Source: Paraescarpia echinospica
Lineage: Eukaryota > Annelida > Polychaeta > Sabellida > Siboglinidae
Assembly: GCA_020002185.1 (NCBI GenBank)
Contig: CM034534.1
Coordinates: forward strand, 36,517,672 to 36,581,671
Reading direction: 5' to 3'
Length of the DNA: 64,000 bases
Each line of letters starts with the position of its first letter. Position 1 is the first letter of the stretch. This document shows positions 13,301 through 28,300 of the stretch, piece by piece. The translations under genes were made by a program, and so were the position numbers. The notes beneath the pieces were generated by a model. That model had not been told where the DNA came from and did not search any database. It saw only the letters and a list, made by a program, of their open reading frames with translations.

Positions 13301-16300
13301 TTTGCTATTTACCTGAATAATTTTGAACACTGTTAGTCACAATTATAACGGACTTGACATGGCAGCTGGTTAAATTTACATATATATTATAGTGTATAGC
13401 GGAACTATGTCAACTCTTCTAATGGTTGACATTTGGTTGTTTCAGATGTCAATTATATTGTCAATCTGTAATTATTAGTCTATATTGATACAATTGATTT
13501 ACACAGTACCATGTCTATTTTCTATGTTTGTCACCTACAGGTTTCTACAGACAATACATCTTTAACCAATAGACACCACAGTCACACCATTTTATAATAA
13601 TTAAATGAACATCAAAATAAACACAACTTGCAATTATAGAAAATCAATAGTTTTGAAGATACAGTTTAAAAGTGTTAGGCAACTGTTTAGTCTAACAGGG
13701 GTCAAGTGTGTCTACTCTGCCTGGGTGCTGTGACCAATTAAAGATTAGTCAAGGTCTCAATGACCTAGGCTGTAGAAATTAGTCACAGCTTTTGATTTTC
13801 TGGCACACTACACAACATCTACTGTTGGGGGTGATCTCAAGGGCCCTTCTCAAAACCACATCACTAGATAATGTAAACCTTTTGCACTTTGGGGGCCCCT
13901 TAGGTGCCCTTAGAATGATTCAATCAAATACAGATTTCTTGTATATAGTGGCAGCACCCTAAGATACATCTATGCAAAATTAGAAAAAAAGTTGCTGAAC
14001 AGTTTTTGAAAAAATAGGCCAAATGTTACATTTTTACAAGTTTTTGGGTCCTGGGAGGCCCTAGGGAGCCCTTAAAATGATTCAATCAAATACAGATTTC
14101 TCGTGCATAGTGGCAGTGCCCCAAGATATGTCTATGCAAAATTAGAGAAAAAGTTGCTGAACGGTTTCTGAGATACGGCAGCTAACGGCAGACGGCGGAC
14201 GGCGGACACAGAGTGATGGCAATAGTCCCTTGGACCTTCGGCCAAAGGACTAAAAATAGGCAAAATGTTACATTTTCACCAGTTTTGGGGTCCTTGGAGG
14301 CGCTAGGGAGCCCTTAAAATGATTCAATCAAATACGGATTTCTCGTGCATAGTGGCAGTGCCCTAAGATATGTCTAAGCAAAATTAGAGAAAAAGTTGCT
14401 GAACGGTTTCTGAGATACGGCAGCTAACGGCGGACAGCGGACGGCGGACGCAGAGTGATGGCAATAGTCCCTTGGACCTTCGGCCAAAGGACTAAAAATG
14501 GGTCAGCTGGACAGTGATAGACCATTTGAACTTGAAGCCTTTGTCAAACTTTTGTCTCGACTTCACCGAAGGCAGTGTCCTGCTGTCAGAACTTCGAAGG
14601 TGTTACTCACCTAACTTACAGGTTTTTGTCAGTAAGAAAAATGGGATGATAATTTACACCAACGTTGTTTCCTGTAGAAGTCATTTTGTGGGATATATTA
14701 GCATTAGTCGTGCCAACTCCAAAATTAGTGCTATATAATAGTAGTTTGTCAAAATGTAAACAAACAGTTGCAGCTTAGCGTTATCCTGTTCTCAAATATT
14801 TTAATGACATAATGATATATTTCACATAAATATATAGGGAGCTAATGGAGAGGCCCATCATAATCCATAGCACTAAAAAAATGAAGTATCTGAAAGTCAC
14901 ACTTCATATATTGAGTGACACATCTCATACTGTCTTTCTGGACTGTCGCAATGTCCAATAGTTTCCTATCACAACCCTCGTGTACAATATACCAAAGCTG
15001 TATATTTCCAACACCACAACATATGTATTATCATTGGATAGGTAATTGAATAATCTTTCAGATGAACGCAACTTGTAGCAGCTGAAAATGAAGCATACAA
15101 AAGTTACACTGCAAACAATGACATGCATTCTCAAAATGTGATTCTGGTACAGCAGTGTGGTGACCAATTACAGATTAGTCACACTTCCCACCACCAGCTA
15201 CAGTGAGGTGTGACATATGTTGTGGGAAAAGGGATTAGTTGAACAAAAGGACTGGAAGCCTGCTAGATCTGCTGCTACAGTAGACCATTTAGTTGGAGCC
15301 CTTAGAATGATTGAATCTAATACAGATTTCTTGTGTATAGTGGCACTACCATATGAAATGTATATGCAAAATTAGAGAAAAGGTTACTTAAGAGTTTTTG
15401 AAAAAAAAGGCAAAATGTGAAAATTTACCAGTTTTTGGGTCCTTTTGGGGGGTCATTAGGTGCCCTTAGAATGATTTAATCAAATACAGATTTCTTGTGT
15501 ACAGTGACTCTACCACATGAAATGTATATGCAAAATTAGAAAAAAAGTTGCTGAACAGTTTTTGAAAAAATAGGCAGTGTTACATTTTTACCAGTTTTGA
15601 GGTCCTTGGACACCCTAGGGAGCCCTTAGAATGATTCAATCAAATACAGATTTCTCGTGCATAGTGGCAGTGCCCTAAGATATGTCTATGCAAAATTTGA
15701 GAAAAAGTTGCTGAATGGTTTCTGAGAAACGGCAGCTAACGGTGGACAGCGGACGGCGGACGCAGAGTGATGGCAATAGTCGCTTGGACCTTCGGCCAAA
15801 AATGGGCCAAGAGGCCCTGAAGTCCTTTGGACTAATACGTCGATATGTGATAAGTCTGAAAAATTTAACATTGTTTTTTACAGTCTTGTAAATGTTGGGT
15901 AGGGTGCTTTACACGGTTTCAAAAATAATGATTGCTACAAAAATTGGCAAAGTTATGGAGCATTGAACATGGTAAGGGTCAAAAAGTGAAAATGAAGAAA
16001 ATGGCTGTTGAAGTTTTACATTATATATGCAAATGGATTGCATGGAAATATTACATGCATGACATTCAAATGTGGCACACAGTATGTAATATTATGTTAT
16101 GTTGCAATGGTACACTGTAAGTACAAATGTGCTGCTACAAAGACTTATCAAGTTATGCCAGATTATGTCAAACTAAGAGGACAGATTATTTGAGAGCAAA
16201 AGGCAGACTCACTGTTTGACACAGTTTTAAACCTACAGGCAACTGTCTAGTTTAACAGGGGTCTAGTGGCTTAATGCTGTCTGTAGACACAAGCTACTGC

Positions 16301-19300
16301 CAGTGACCAATTACAGATTAGTTAAAGTTTCCATCAAACAATAGCAGGCAGAGAATCTTGGCTCCACAGCTGGGTGTAATACACAACAAGTGATAAATAT
16401 ATGATACACTTGAAATACAAATGTGCTGCTACAAAAATGTATAAAATTATGCCAGGTTATGTCTTTATGTATAAAATTAAGAGGACAGATTATTTGAGAG
16501 CAAAAGATAGTCTAAAGAAAATAAAAAATGGGTCAGCTGGACGGTGATAGACCGTTTGAACTTGAAGCCTTTGTTAAACTTATGTCTCGACTTCACCGAA
16601 GGCAGTGTCCTGCTGTCAGAACTTCGAAGGTGTTACTCACGCACTAATAGATATTGTTGATGCAATAACCCAATCATTGGATGCAAAAAATATGCTATTG
16701 GTGTTTTTATCGATTTAAAAAAGGCATTTGACACTGTCAATCACAAACTGTTATGTAAAAAAATTGAATTTCTTGGTATCCGTGGTGGGGCATTTAACTG
16801 GTTAAATAGTTATCTAGAAAACAGAAAACATTTTGTGTCCATTGACAAATGTAATTCTACTGTGCGCAATATATCATGTGGTGTCCCACAGGGTTCGATC
16901 CTGGGCCCCAAACTATTCATTCTATACGTCAATTATATGTGTAACATATCTAATCTAGTAAAATACATTCTCTTTGCAGACGATACTAATATCTTTTATG
17001 CAAATAGTAACATCAATAAACTAAACGAAACTGTATGTAACGTTCTGGACCAAATGTATACATGGTTTGCAGTAAATAAATTAACTCTGAACATATCTAA
17101 AACCAATTATATGTTATTTGGAAATCGTATGCTAAACAAAGAAATTAATATCAAAATACAAAATGTTAATATCGAAAGAGTAAGGGTCACCAAGTTTGTG
17201 GGTGTGTTTATTGATGATCTACTAAATTGGAAAGCTCATATAAAATACATACAATCAAAGCTTTCAAAAAGTACAGCTATAATGCATAGATGCAGTCATC
17301 TACTTGATAGAAATAGTAGACGTATTCTATACAGTTCTCTCTTTTTGCCGTATTTAAATTATTGTGCAGAGATATGGGGAAACACGTACCCAACAAATAC
17401 TAACTGTATTTTCTTATGACAAAAAAGAGTAATCCGCATTATATTTGGTGCAAGATGGTTGGATCATACAAACTCACTTTTCCAACAATTACATGTTCTA
17501 AAATGTCCAGATATCATAGAACTGAAAACATCGTTATTTATGTACAAAGCTTACTACAGCTGTTTGCCATCAAATATTCAGTGTTTGTTTACTAGACGGG
17601 AAATAGCATACTCAATGCGAGCTAATCATGACCTAGAACAACAGAGAGTCTGTTCTACCATGCGATCAATGTCTCTTTGTGTAAAGGGAGTGCAGTTATG
17701 GAATTATCTATGTGATCATTTAAAAACTACTAATACTATTACTGAATTTAAGCGTAAATGCAAGAACCTTTTATTTGAGAAATACCTGGTTGTGGAAACC
17801 TAAATAAAATCAAACACAAATGTAATCATGCCATTGAGGAAATTACAATATGTGTAAAGACTGGAAGTCTTCTAGATCTACTGCTACAGTAGACCATTTA
17901 GTTAACAAATTTAGCATTTTAGGGGACATTTGGAGCCCTTAGAATGATTGAATCAAATACAGATTTATTGTGTATAGTGGCACTACCATATGAAATGTCT
18001 ATGCAAAATTTGAGAAAAAATTACTTAAGAGTTTTTAAAAAAATAGGCAAAATGTAAAAATTTACCAGTTTTGGGGTCCTTTTTTGTGGGGTCATTGGGT
18101 GCCCTTAGAATGATTCAATGAAATACAGATTTCTTATGTACAGTGACACTACCACATGAAATGTATATGCAAACTTAAAGAAAAAGTTGCTGAACAGTTT
18201 TTAAAAAATAGACAAAATGTTACATTTTTACCAGTTTTGGGGTCCTTGGAGGCCCTAGGGAGCCCTTAGAATGATTCAATCAAATACAGATTTCTCATGC
18301 ATAGTGGCAGTGCCCTAAGATATGTCTATGCAAAATTAGAGAAACGGTTTCTGAGATACGGCAGCTAACGGCGGACAGCGGACACAGAGTGATGGCAATA
18401 GTCCCTTGGACCTTCGGCCAAAGGACTAAAAATGACGAAGCTAATGCAGAGATTAAGAGAATTGATTACAGGGTATGAATGCTTTATAAAACAAATATCA
18501 AAATGCTACCATAAACAGTTACATGAAAACTTGCTCAACCTAAAACATAGCAAGCCTGCAGAATACTGGGATATACTTAATAAAGCAAGTAACAGCAGTG
18601 AACAACTTGGAAATATGTCACTGGATAAGTTTATGAACCACTTTGAAAAACTCGGTGAAAAACCTAAAAGTGAAACTGCAGCTAGTGAGATACCTTTTGA
18701 TCCAAGAAAGATTTCCCAGTCAAACGAATACATAAACAGACCATTCACACAAGATGAGGTACTGATGCAAATCAAAAAAACTCAAAAACAAAAAGGCATG
18801 TGGTATTGATAATGGATTCCCATTACACATTATAGTTACAGCCCACATGGAGGCATTCAGTTTGACACTGGAACAATGGCAGGCAGTGAGTTGACTGTTA
18901 GTCCAATACACAGCTTTACAGCTGGTCACCCAACTCAGCAACTCCAGTGATCAGGGCAAAGTCCACTATCCAGTTATAAATAGAAATCAGTAGTGGCTGC
19001 TGGAGGCAGCAGTAGAGAAATAGCAGGGAAATTTTGTCTTTTGGGGGCCCTAAGGTGCCCTTAGAATGATTCAATCAAATACAGATTTCTTGTGTACAGT
19101 GACACTACCACACGAAATGTATATGCAAAATTAGAGAAAAAGTTGCTGAACAGTTTTTGAAAAAATAGGCAAAATGTTAAATTTTTACAAGTATTGGGGT
19201 CCTTGGAGGTCCTAGGGAGCCCTTAGAATTATTCAATCAAATGCAGATTTCTCGTGCACAGTGGCAGTACCCTAAGATATATCTATGCAAAATTAGAGAA

Positions 19301-22300
19301 AAAGTTGCTGAACGGTTTCTGAGATATGGCAGCTAACTGCGCACAGCACACTGCGGACGGCAGACACAGAGTGATGGCAATAGTTCGTTGGACCTTCGGC
19401 CCAAAGGACTAAAAACCATAGTCTTCTTATTCTAATTTTAAGTAACTTATCCACTAAGAAACAACAAGTCACTGTCGTAAAAGTTTTGTGACTCGCGTTA
19501 CATGTGACTCACGTTACACATGTTCAGTGTGTAGACTAGATATGGATGTTGTTAATATCATTTAGTTAGGTACCTCCTGTAGAAGGAGATTTATAATTGG
19601 CAGTCTCAAGCTACCAGGGGTTTCTGTGTTAAAATGAAAAATCCCTAATTTTGTGACTCGCGTTACATCCAATTTCACCACCCGAGTCTAGAAGCCTTTC
19701 CTGAAAAATACAGAATAGACTTGCAATTTTTATTTACAAACTACATGAGACTAAGGCCTCGTGAAATAATACTCATTAGTTCAACCCAGATTGAATTAGA
19801 AAATAGGGTGCAAATTATTGATATTTTGGATGTGCAAACATTGAAAATTGTTTTTCTCCAACAGCTTTAAGTTATGTCCCACCATAAAAAGATATTTGGA
19901 AATTCAATAAAACTATTTTAAGACCATTTTCCCTGTTTTTATGGAAATGCCCTGATGTAGTTTGTGCACTGAGGCAGCCACATTGATGTCATTTACGAAA
20001 ACTTATAATAAATACGTAATCCAAATAAAACAATCTATTCTCACGGTTACTCTGTGGTGCTAAGTGGTTGGACCATATGCCAAGGTTGTTCTATAATCTG
20101 CACATTCTTAAAGTACCTGATACAGTGGAGTTGAGAACTGCTGCAATTATGTTTAAGGCATATCATAATCAGTTGCCAAAGAATGTACAACAGTTTTTTA
20201 GTATCTATGAATCTGTCTATGTGACCAGAAAAGTCCATAATTTTACACAATATTATGCTCGTACTAACTTGAAAAGTATGTGTGTATCAGTTAAAGGTGT
20301 TAAACTCTGGAAATGATAACTCACTAATCTGTTGTCACAATAATCATATTTTCAAAAACAAATATAAAGAAAAATTATTGAAAAGTTACATTTTTAATGA
20401 GTAGGTAGGTACTTAAAAAAGTCTGGTGTTGGGGTTATATTATTACTTTAACTTCTTTTTACAACCGCCTACCATGATTAGGACATTATAATTATGCATT
20501 CTAAGTCATGTCACATGTTATACAATGTTATAGATGTTTTTTAGTGTAACAGGGCAAGTATTTATAAATGTTACACTTCTTCTTGCCATTTTTCAACAGT
20601 TGTATATACCTGTTTAATTATCTACTTTACTATGTCTATGTTTGTTGTTGTTGAAATAAATTTTAATTAATTAATTCATTCATTCATTCATTTAATGTGT
20701 GTGAGAGCCGAGAAGACATGGAGGAGTTTGTTCTATTCTGGCATGAATCTTCCCCTACCTCCTGCATTGTCCTCTCAAGGGAACCTCAACTGAAGCCCCA
20801 GGTCTGACTTTTGGAATGCATTCTTGAAACCAATAAAAGTCTCACTTGTGTGTGGCCAGATTCTTAGAAAGTTTTGTCATCGATAGTGGAGCACTGATCC
20901 ACTCATTCGCCAACTAGATGAGTGGCTTTGTTTCTGAGGCACGTTGTTCTAACTTTTATTTGGATTGCATGTTTAATATGCAAAACATGCTATGACATGA
21001 AGTATAATCAAGATAACTCAAGCAGCATACATTCAGAATTACATGTTCTTTGTTTGTCAAAGATTAGTATTACAAGATATTACAGTTTTTCGCAAATACC
21101 ATCAACATGGTTGAATTTTCGCACAAAATATATAACCGAAAAGTTGCTGCTACTCATTTCGAATGGTATGAATTCTTTTTTGCTTGGCAGGACTTCAGAG
21201 TTCCGTTTGCAATTTAGTGTAGGTTAGGCAATGTTTAGATAAATTGATTGGCTAAGGGTAGAAATAATTAGGAAAAGTATCGTGAAAATTACATGATTGT
21301 ACGTTTTTTGGCAAATAAGTTCAATATGGCTGGCTCCACAAAAAAAATTGCATTGGACATAAAAGTTGCTACTCCAAATTTTGAATCCATGAAGACATAT
21401 TATGCTGATGTAGGGTGAACGATCCAGAAGTTACGACCGCTTCAAGATTGTTGTTTAAAGGTGCTCCCCATGGCCCCCCAGAGGGGTATTTGTTTTATAT
21501 TCAGACCAAAAATGTTACTTATGCTCCAACCTAACAAGCGGTACCGAAATGTTAACTTTTACAATAACTTGAAATGAAATTTAACATAGGGCTGATTCTC
21601 CACTATTTTGGCTGCACACATTATCACACTATGCTGCAGGCAGTCTATATTCAAATTCGTGTGCAGTGGCAATTTGACATTTGTTTGGCCATTCAAATAT
21701 AAATTAATTGGACAAACTGCCCATTTCCAACCTACACAGTAGCTGGTGTTTCAGAGAAACTGAGAAAGGTTGCATGTCTTCCTGGTTTGAACTAAATACA
21801 TTGAGGGGTTCACATGTAATCAAACTGCATGGCCACAGGCATGCAAAATTCAGCTTACAGATTTGATGTGACAGTGGTGTTCTGTGACTGTAAGTGCTGC
21901 TCTATCAACATGTGTTCATATCTGGTGCGTGCTGTGTTGCCCCCGTAGCCAAGGAATGTTGTCACATAGATGCTGTATGTATGCTGGATGTCTGAGTTGG
22001 AGCAGCCCAGGTTGAACTTAGTCAACTGACTCTCCAACACCTCACTCTGAAACATCAAGCAGGTCATCACTGGAAACATCTTGACATGATAGTATTCTCT
22101 CTCATAAACTGTCTTTAACAACTAACACTGTTCATAATAATTTAGAACTTCCTTCTCTAGTGACTTAATCTGCATCACTATTCAGGTTTGTTGTTCAAAA
22201 CTGAAAAGTGAGTGAATAGTTTAAGGTGTATGCACAGGTAGTTTAAGAAAAGAATGACTACTATTTATTAAAACAATTAAAAGAATTCACATTGATCAGG

Positions 22301-25300
22301 AAACTTGTGAAACTGAGATACGAATAGCCTTATGTTTATATAAAGCCGAACCATTTTTACAATTTTTGTTTTACCAAATTTTGAACTAATCTGGTAAAAA
22401 CAATTTTATAGTATATCTGATGATTTGACTGAAACTAAATAAACAATTTATATATACATCAGTGTTTGACATAACTTCAGGCCTGCAGCTCATGAATTTT
22501 CCACTGGGCCTGCAACTGCCAAAAGTCACAGGCTGGGTTGGCTTGCATGGTTTTTGGATATAAACTATTTGCTGATCTGGCCATAGCAGCAGAGAACAAA
22601 CATCACACGTTGCAAGAGTGGAAAGCATTTGATGAGTATATAAGCCCATATAAGACAGAAATGGTGAGAATAGCCGTCTGTAGATAGGGGTGCTGAAAGG
22701 ATGCTTACAAGCCGATGCTAATGCATGGAGGAAGGAGACAGTGTCATAACATATAGGAATATATCAAACAAGTTGAAAAGGGAAGTGAAAAGATCATGTA
22801 ATAATGTTGGCATACCTACATAGACTGGAGATGGTGGCATTAACAGAGCAGCAGCAACAGAGGCTTTTGTTTGGTAGAACAACTACATCCATTCACCTTA
22901 AGAAAAGGGTGAACAATGTCTAAGGAACAGCTTGGGAGACAGTTATGCTCAAGAAAAAGAATACTGGATAGTAAAATGCCAGATATGTATGTTGGATTGA
23001 GGCAGACCAATTAACATAAGAAAACAAGCAGTGAAATAGTGAGCCTGCAGAAAAGGGACAGACCACACATACGATAGCAAGACTACTCTAAAGGCAGGTG
23101 GTCTGTTCACGGAAGTCAAATTTAGCAGAGGCCAGGGGCCTGCTTGCCCCAAGATTCAATACTGAGAATTTAATAATTCCAAATCTAGGGGCCTGGCTGG
23201 GTAATTAACATTGGCCTACTGTATAGCACTTGCAGTACTATACTAACTATAGCTGAGAAGATCATTTCCTAGTACTCTGAAACAATTGTTGCTATTAGCC
23301 ACATCAAAGCAATTAACCACAAGTGTGACTATGACAAGATGTCAGTAATAGGCACACTTCCAGGCATTTATTTTGGCAGACGCTGACTGCTTAAAAAAAT
23401 GCAGACTTCAAATGAATTGGCACTTCCTGGGCCCAGACCTGGGGTAACGTCAACATTCTCACTTTCACTCTCACAGTTACTGCTAGTACACTACAGAAAT
23501 GAAGCAACATACAATTTATAAGAATGTGGGAATTACTTGTCTACCTTCAAATATTTGTCTGGGCTGTGACATCTTTCCTACACAAGCATTCATTAATTTT
23601 TTTATAATATGACTCATTATTGAACCAAAGAGTTACATCAGACAGTGACCTATTGTCTATCAAATACATGGTTTACTCGATATACTACCTGGTAGCTGTA
23701 ATCTAGGTCCTTTGGCTTGGATATTTGGTAGTAATAATTATTACGGATTTTATTTCTATTATCTATATAGTTTAAGACAAATAACATACTGTTTGCATTT
23801 GAGGCCACTGGTCAGAAGCATAGGAATGAACCAACTTCAAAGCAACCAGTGCCAATAAGTGCCAACAATGGTTGTTTACAAATTGAATGTTTTGTTTACA
23901 ATTTAAACACATTGTGGGCACAATTTTCAAATTGCAGACACTGTTTATTAAACACAGTATAGTGGGCGGTATTACCTCAAACATATGTACTCTGGTATCA
24001 TGAACAATATATATATATATGTATGAAGGATTTCAGGGCAAAATGTGATATATCCATTTTCTTTGTTTTGAGAAAAAGTCCCTTTTGTCCTTCATCCTCA
24101 AAGTTAAATAACAACTTGTAAATTAAGTTGATATATATTTAGAATTCAAAGTCCTAGAGAATAGTGGCAAACTGAAATATGTGTTGCACATTTGTTATGC
24201 AAAATGTGAATTTGATTTATTTTGTAATCAAAACACTGTATATTCATAGAGCGCGCCAGCGTCACTCCGCATAGCTGCATGTGCGGCACAGAGGTGTTGA
24301 TTGGCTGAACATGGATATATTGCGTTTTGATAAAAAAGACAGATGGCACTTATCATATTCTGAAAACAAACGCTCTTTTGTGCACGTGGTTTCATGGGGA
24401 CTTATTGCATTTTTGTATAAAATAGATAGTATCCTAGCTCAACATGTATTTAAACAAACGTTTAGTCCTGGTTTGGGCGAAATTTCAAAAATGGCGTTTA
24501 TTGCATTTTGCCCTGAAACCCTTCATATGTATATATAGCATATATATATATATATGTTAAAAAATTAGGAACACATTTAAGAGGGATGTGTTTGTGTGTG
24601 TGTGTGCGTGCATGCGCGTGTGGGTTTGTGTGTGTGTGCATGCGTGAATGTAGTGTTTACAAAAAACTGAACAGCAGAACACTCTTACCGCATCTGGTAC
24701 TTCATAAGCTATTTGAAGTGAAGCACCACCCATGTCTATGACTCCATTACTGCGTTTGCGAACGTGCATGTGTTGGTCAGTATTCCTCACATTGGGCAGG
24801 TAGACCATGTCCAGGTCATCATCTAAAGCAGTAAATAAGCATTCAAGGTCTGGACACTATAGTCAATGGGAACCATGGGAGGACTATATACATACTCTGT
24901 ATTTAGGTTGTGTATGAATTTGCTTGAAATTTACAAAAAAATGGGCCAAGTGGCCCTGAAGTCCTTTGGACTAATACATCTATATGTGACCCCGGCTGAC
25001 CAAATGAGTGATAAGTCGGAAAAATTGTAACATTGTTTTCTTACATCCTTGTAAAGGTTTGGTAGGGTGCTTTACGCGGTTTAAAAAATATGACTGCTAC
25101 AAAAATTGGCAAAGTTATGGAGCATTGAACATGGTAGGGATCAAAAAGTGAAAATAAAGAAAACGGCTGTTGAAGTTTTACATTATATATGCAAATGGAT
25201 TGCATGGAAATATTACATGCACAACATTCAAATGTGGCACACAGTATGTAATATGTATGTTATGTTGCAATGATACACTGGAAGTACAAATGTGCTGCTA

Positions 25301-28300
25301 CAAAGACTTATCAAGTTATGCCAGATTATGTCTTCATGTGTAAAACTAAGAGGACAGCTTATCTGAGAGCAAAAGGTAGACTCACTGTTTGACACAGTTT
25401 AAAACCTACAGGCAACTGTCCAGTTTAACAGGGGTCTAGTGGCTTAATGCTGTCTGTTGACACAAGCTACTGTCAGTGACCAATTACAGATTAGTTAGTT
25501 TCCATCAAACAATAGCAGGCAGAAAATCTTAGCTCCACAGCTGGGTGTAATATACAATCAGAGCCACCACTGATTCATGGTCAAGTAGATTAGCTCAATG
25601 CACCAACTAAGACAATACACAACACTATGCTGACACTGTCCAAAAATGCTAAATCATGTATAAATGAGGGCCAGGCTGTGTCAGCCTTCTTTTCATGTGT
25701 AGAGGTATGGCAAGGAGAAAACTTGTGTCCTTTGTTATTTGCTATTTACCTGAATAATTTTGAACACTGTTAGTCACAATTATAACAGACTTGACATGGC
25801 AGCTTGTTAAATTTACATATATAGTGTATAGCGGAACTATGTCAACTCTTCTAATGGTTGACATTTGGTTGTTTCAGGTGTCAACTATATTGTGAATCTG
25901 TAATTATTAGTCTATATTGATACAATTGATTTACACAGTACCATGTCTACACAAGGCATGGCAAGCGTAAACAGAACAGTAGAATGCATTTGATATAAAT
26001 AAAGTGTAGGATATTTCACTCTATAGTTGTCCAGAATATTAATTTTCTATGTTTGTCACCTACAGGTGACAGAATATTAATTTTCTATGTTTGTCACCTA
26101 CAGGTTTCTACAGACAATACATCTTTAACCAATTGACACCACAGTCACACCATTTTATAATAATTAAATGAACATCAAAATAAACACAACTTGCAATTAT
26201 AGAAAATCAATAGTTTTGAAGATACAGTTTAAAAGTGTTAGGCAACTGTTCAGTCTAACACGGGTCAAGTGTGTCTACTCTGCCTGGGTGCTGTGACCAA
26301 TTAAAGATTAGTCAAGGTCTCAATGGCCTAGGCTGTAGAAATTAGTCACAGCTTTTGACTTTGTGGCACATTACACAACATCTACTGTTGGGGGTGGTCT
26401 CAAGGGCCCTTCTCAAAACCACATCACTAGATAATGTAAACCTTTTGCACTTTGGCGGCCCCTTAGGTGTCCTTAGAATGATTCAATCAAATACAGATTT
26501 CTTGTATATAGTGGCAGCACCCTAAGATACATATATGCAAAATTAGAAAAAAAGTTGCTGAACAGTTTTTGAAAAAATAGGCAAAATGTTACATTTTCAC
26601 CAGTTTTGGGGTCCTTGGAGGCCCTAGGGAGCCCTTAAAATGATTCAATCAAATACAGATTTCTCGTGCATAGTGGCAGTGCCTCAAGATATGTCTATGC
26701 AAAATTAAATAAAAAGTTGCTGAACAGTTTCTGAGATTCGGCCACTAACGGCGGACGCAGAGTGATGGCAATAGTCCCTTGGACCTTCGGCCAAAGGACT
26801 AAAAATCTGCTGTGACAAAGTACATATTTCTTTGTGTTCAACACAAAAGTTTAAAATTTACCGGTACTAGCAAACTTATAGTGGTTGAAGTACATGTACT
26901 TTAGTTTCGATGTTTCCAAGCAGATAACTATGCATATTTCCTGGTGAAACATATTGGATTTTGTTGGATGTAGGTATATATTTCACAGCCTCAAAGAAAG
27001 GAAACTGTCTTTGATCTGCACAAAAGCTAGAAATAAGCTGACGGCTAAGCAGATTTCCAGTGAAACCTAGGCATAGCAGATTTAATTAATTCTGATGTTG
27101 GTATATTGTGTAGCCTTACAGAGGAAGGTGGGGCTTAAGTAAGTTACTTTTAGAAAAGAGAAAGTGGGACACAAACTATTTGGGGACACCAAAACCAAGG
27201 CAGTAGGTTAGAAAAGGCTAACCTATTTCCATAATATTAGCAATATCAGATCTTTATATCTGTTATCTGCATGTTCATTGTTTGATATATATATTAATTT
27301 AAACTTATACCAGTGAAGTAAAAGGCAGATTGAGATAGCCTTACCTTCAAGAGTGTGATCAAACTTGCCAAGGGCGTGATTGATGGCAATCCACAGATAG
27401 ACTCCCTCCTGTCGACCTGAAATCACCTCCGCATGTGTCTTGGCAAAGAGGAAGTCAAACTTCATTGGAATGTCCACTCTGAGAGAGTTAAGAATGGCTT
27501 CTTGTTCACTGCAAGACAATATGATAATAATAAACTTCTATAGCACATACTGGCAGACCTGCCTACCCCAAAAACTTCCTGTCAGTCTTCCCATTTACAC
27601 TGATTTTCAGGAATATAGGCTTGCTGTAAGCATAGATATAAATAGAACACGCTAGTTGAACAAGATAGCTAAGCTGCTATCAGTTGACACATGATACAGC
27701 TAAGCCACTATCAGTTGACACATGATACAGTGACTGCTGCATGGGCCAGTGACAGCCATGCTGCCGTACGGCAATAAGTCACTGCCGTCCCAATGCCTAT
27801 ACAGCACAGCACCAAGTTTTCATCATAATATATCATGCTAACTATTAATTGACTTCAGTTAGTCAGTATTGTTAATGTACATTGGGTTCAGAGAGTTGCC
27901 TCTCTAATAGGCCAGTGTATGTGACATCTCAATAGGCCTGTAATTGGTACAGAGTCACTCACTGTCTGAGGGATGAGTCTCTTAGATTACCCAGTAGTAG
28001 TGGAGAGTGAGTGCAAACTGCTTGATTTGTTGGTTGTACTTTCTATTCCTTGTCGATTCTCGGCTGTTGGAGAGTTGGTTACGAAAGATGTGTTGGGCCA
28101 TCCCACCAAAGTTATTTCGTAGCAGTGCCAGCTCATCTTCTTCAAGTAGCTTCTGTTCTCTAATGGATTTGAGAAGGTCTCATTTTATTTATCTTTTGCT
28201 GCTTCCACCTAAACATTTCTGAGTCAAGGTCTTTATTTTCCTCTTTAATTCTGGCGTTTTCTTAACCATCTTTGAAGATAATGGCTGGTCTCGCGAGATG

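Noticed and set aside
14514..14738. 74-codon open frame
   Set aside because: It runs through repeat material in a different frame from the segment shared by three copies, and no conservation is visible.
28007..28222. Plus-strand open frame with Ser-rich run
   Set aside because: It is antisense to the P-like transposase relic. The serine run is the mirror of the coding strand.
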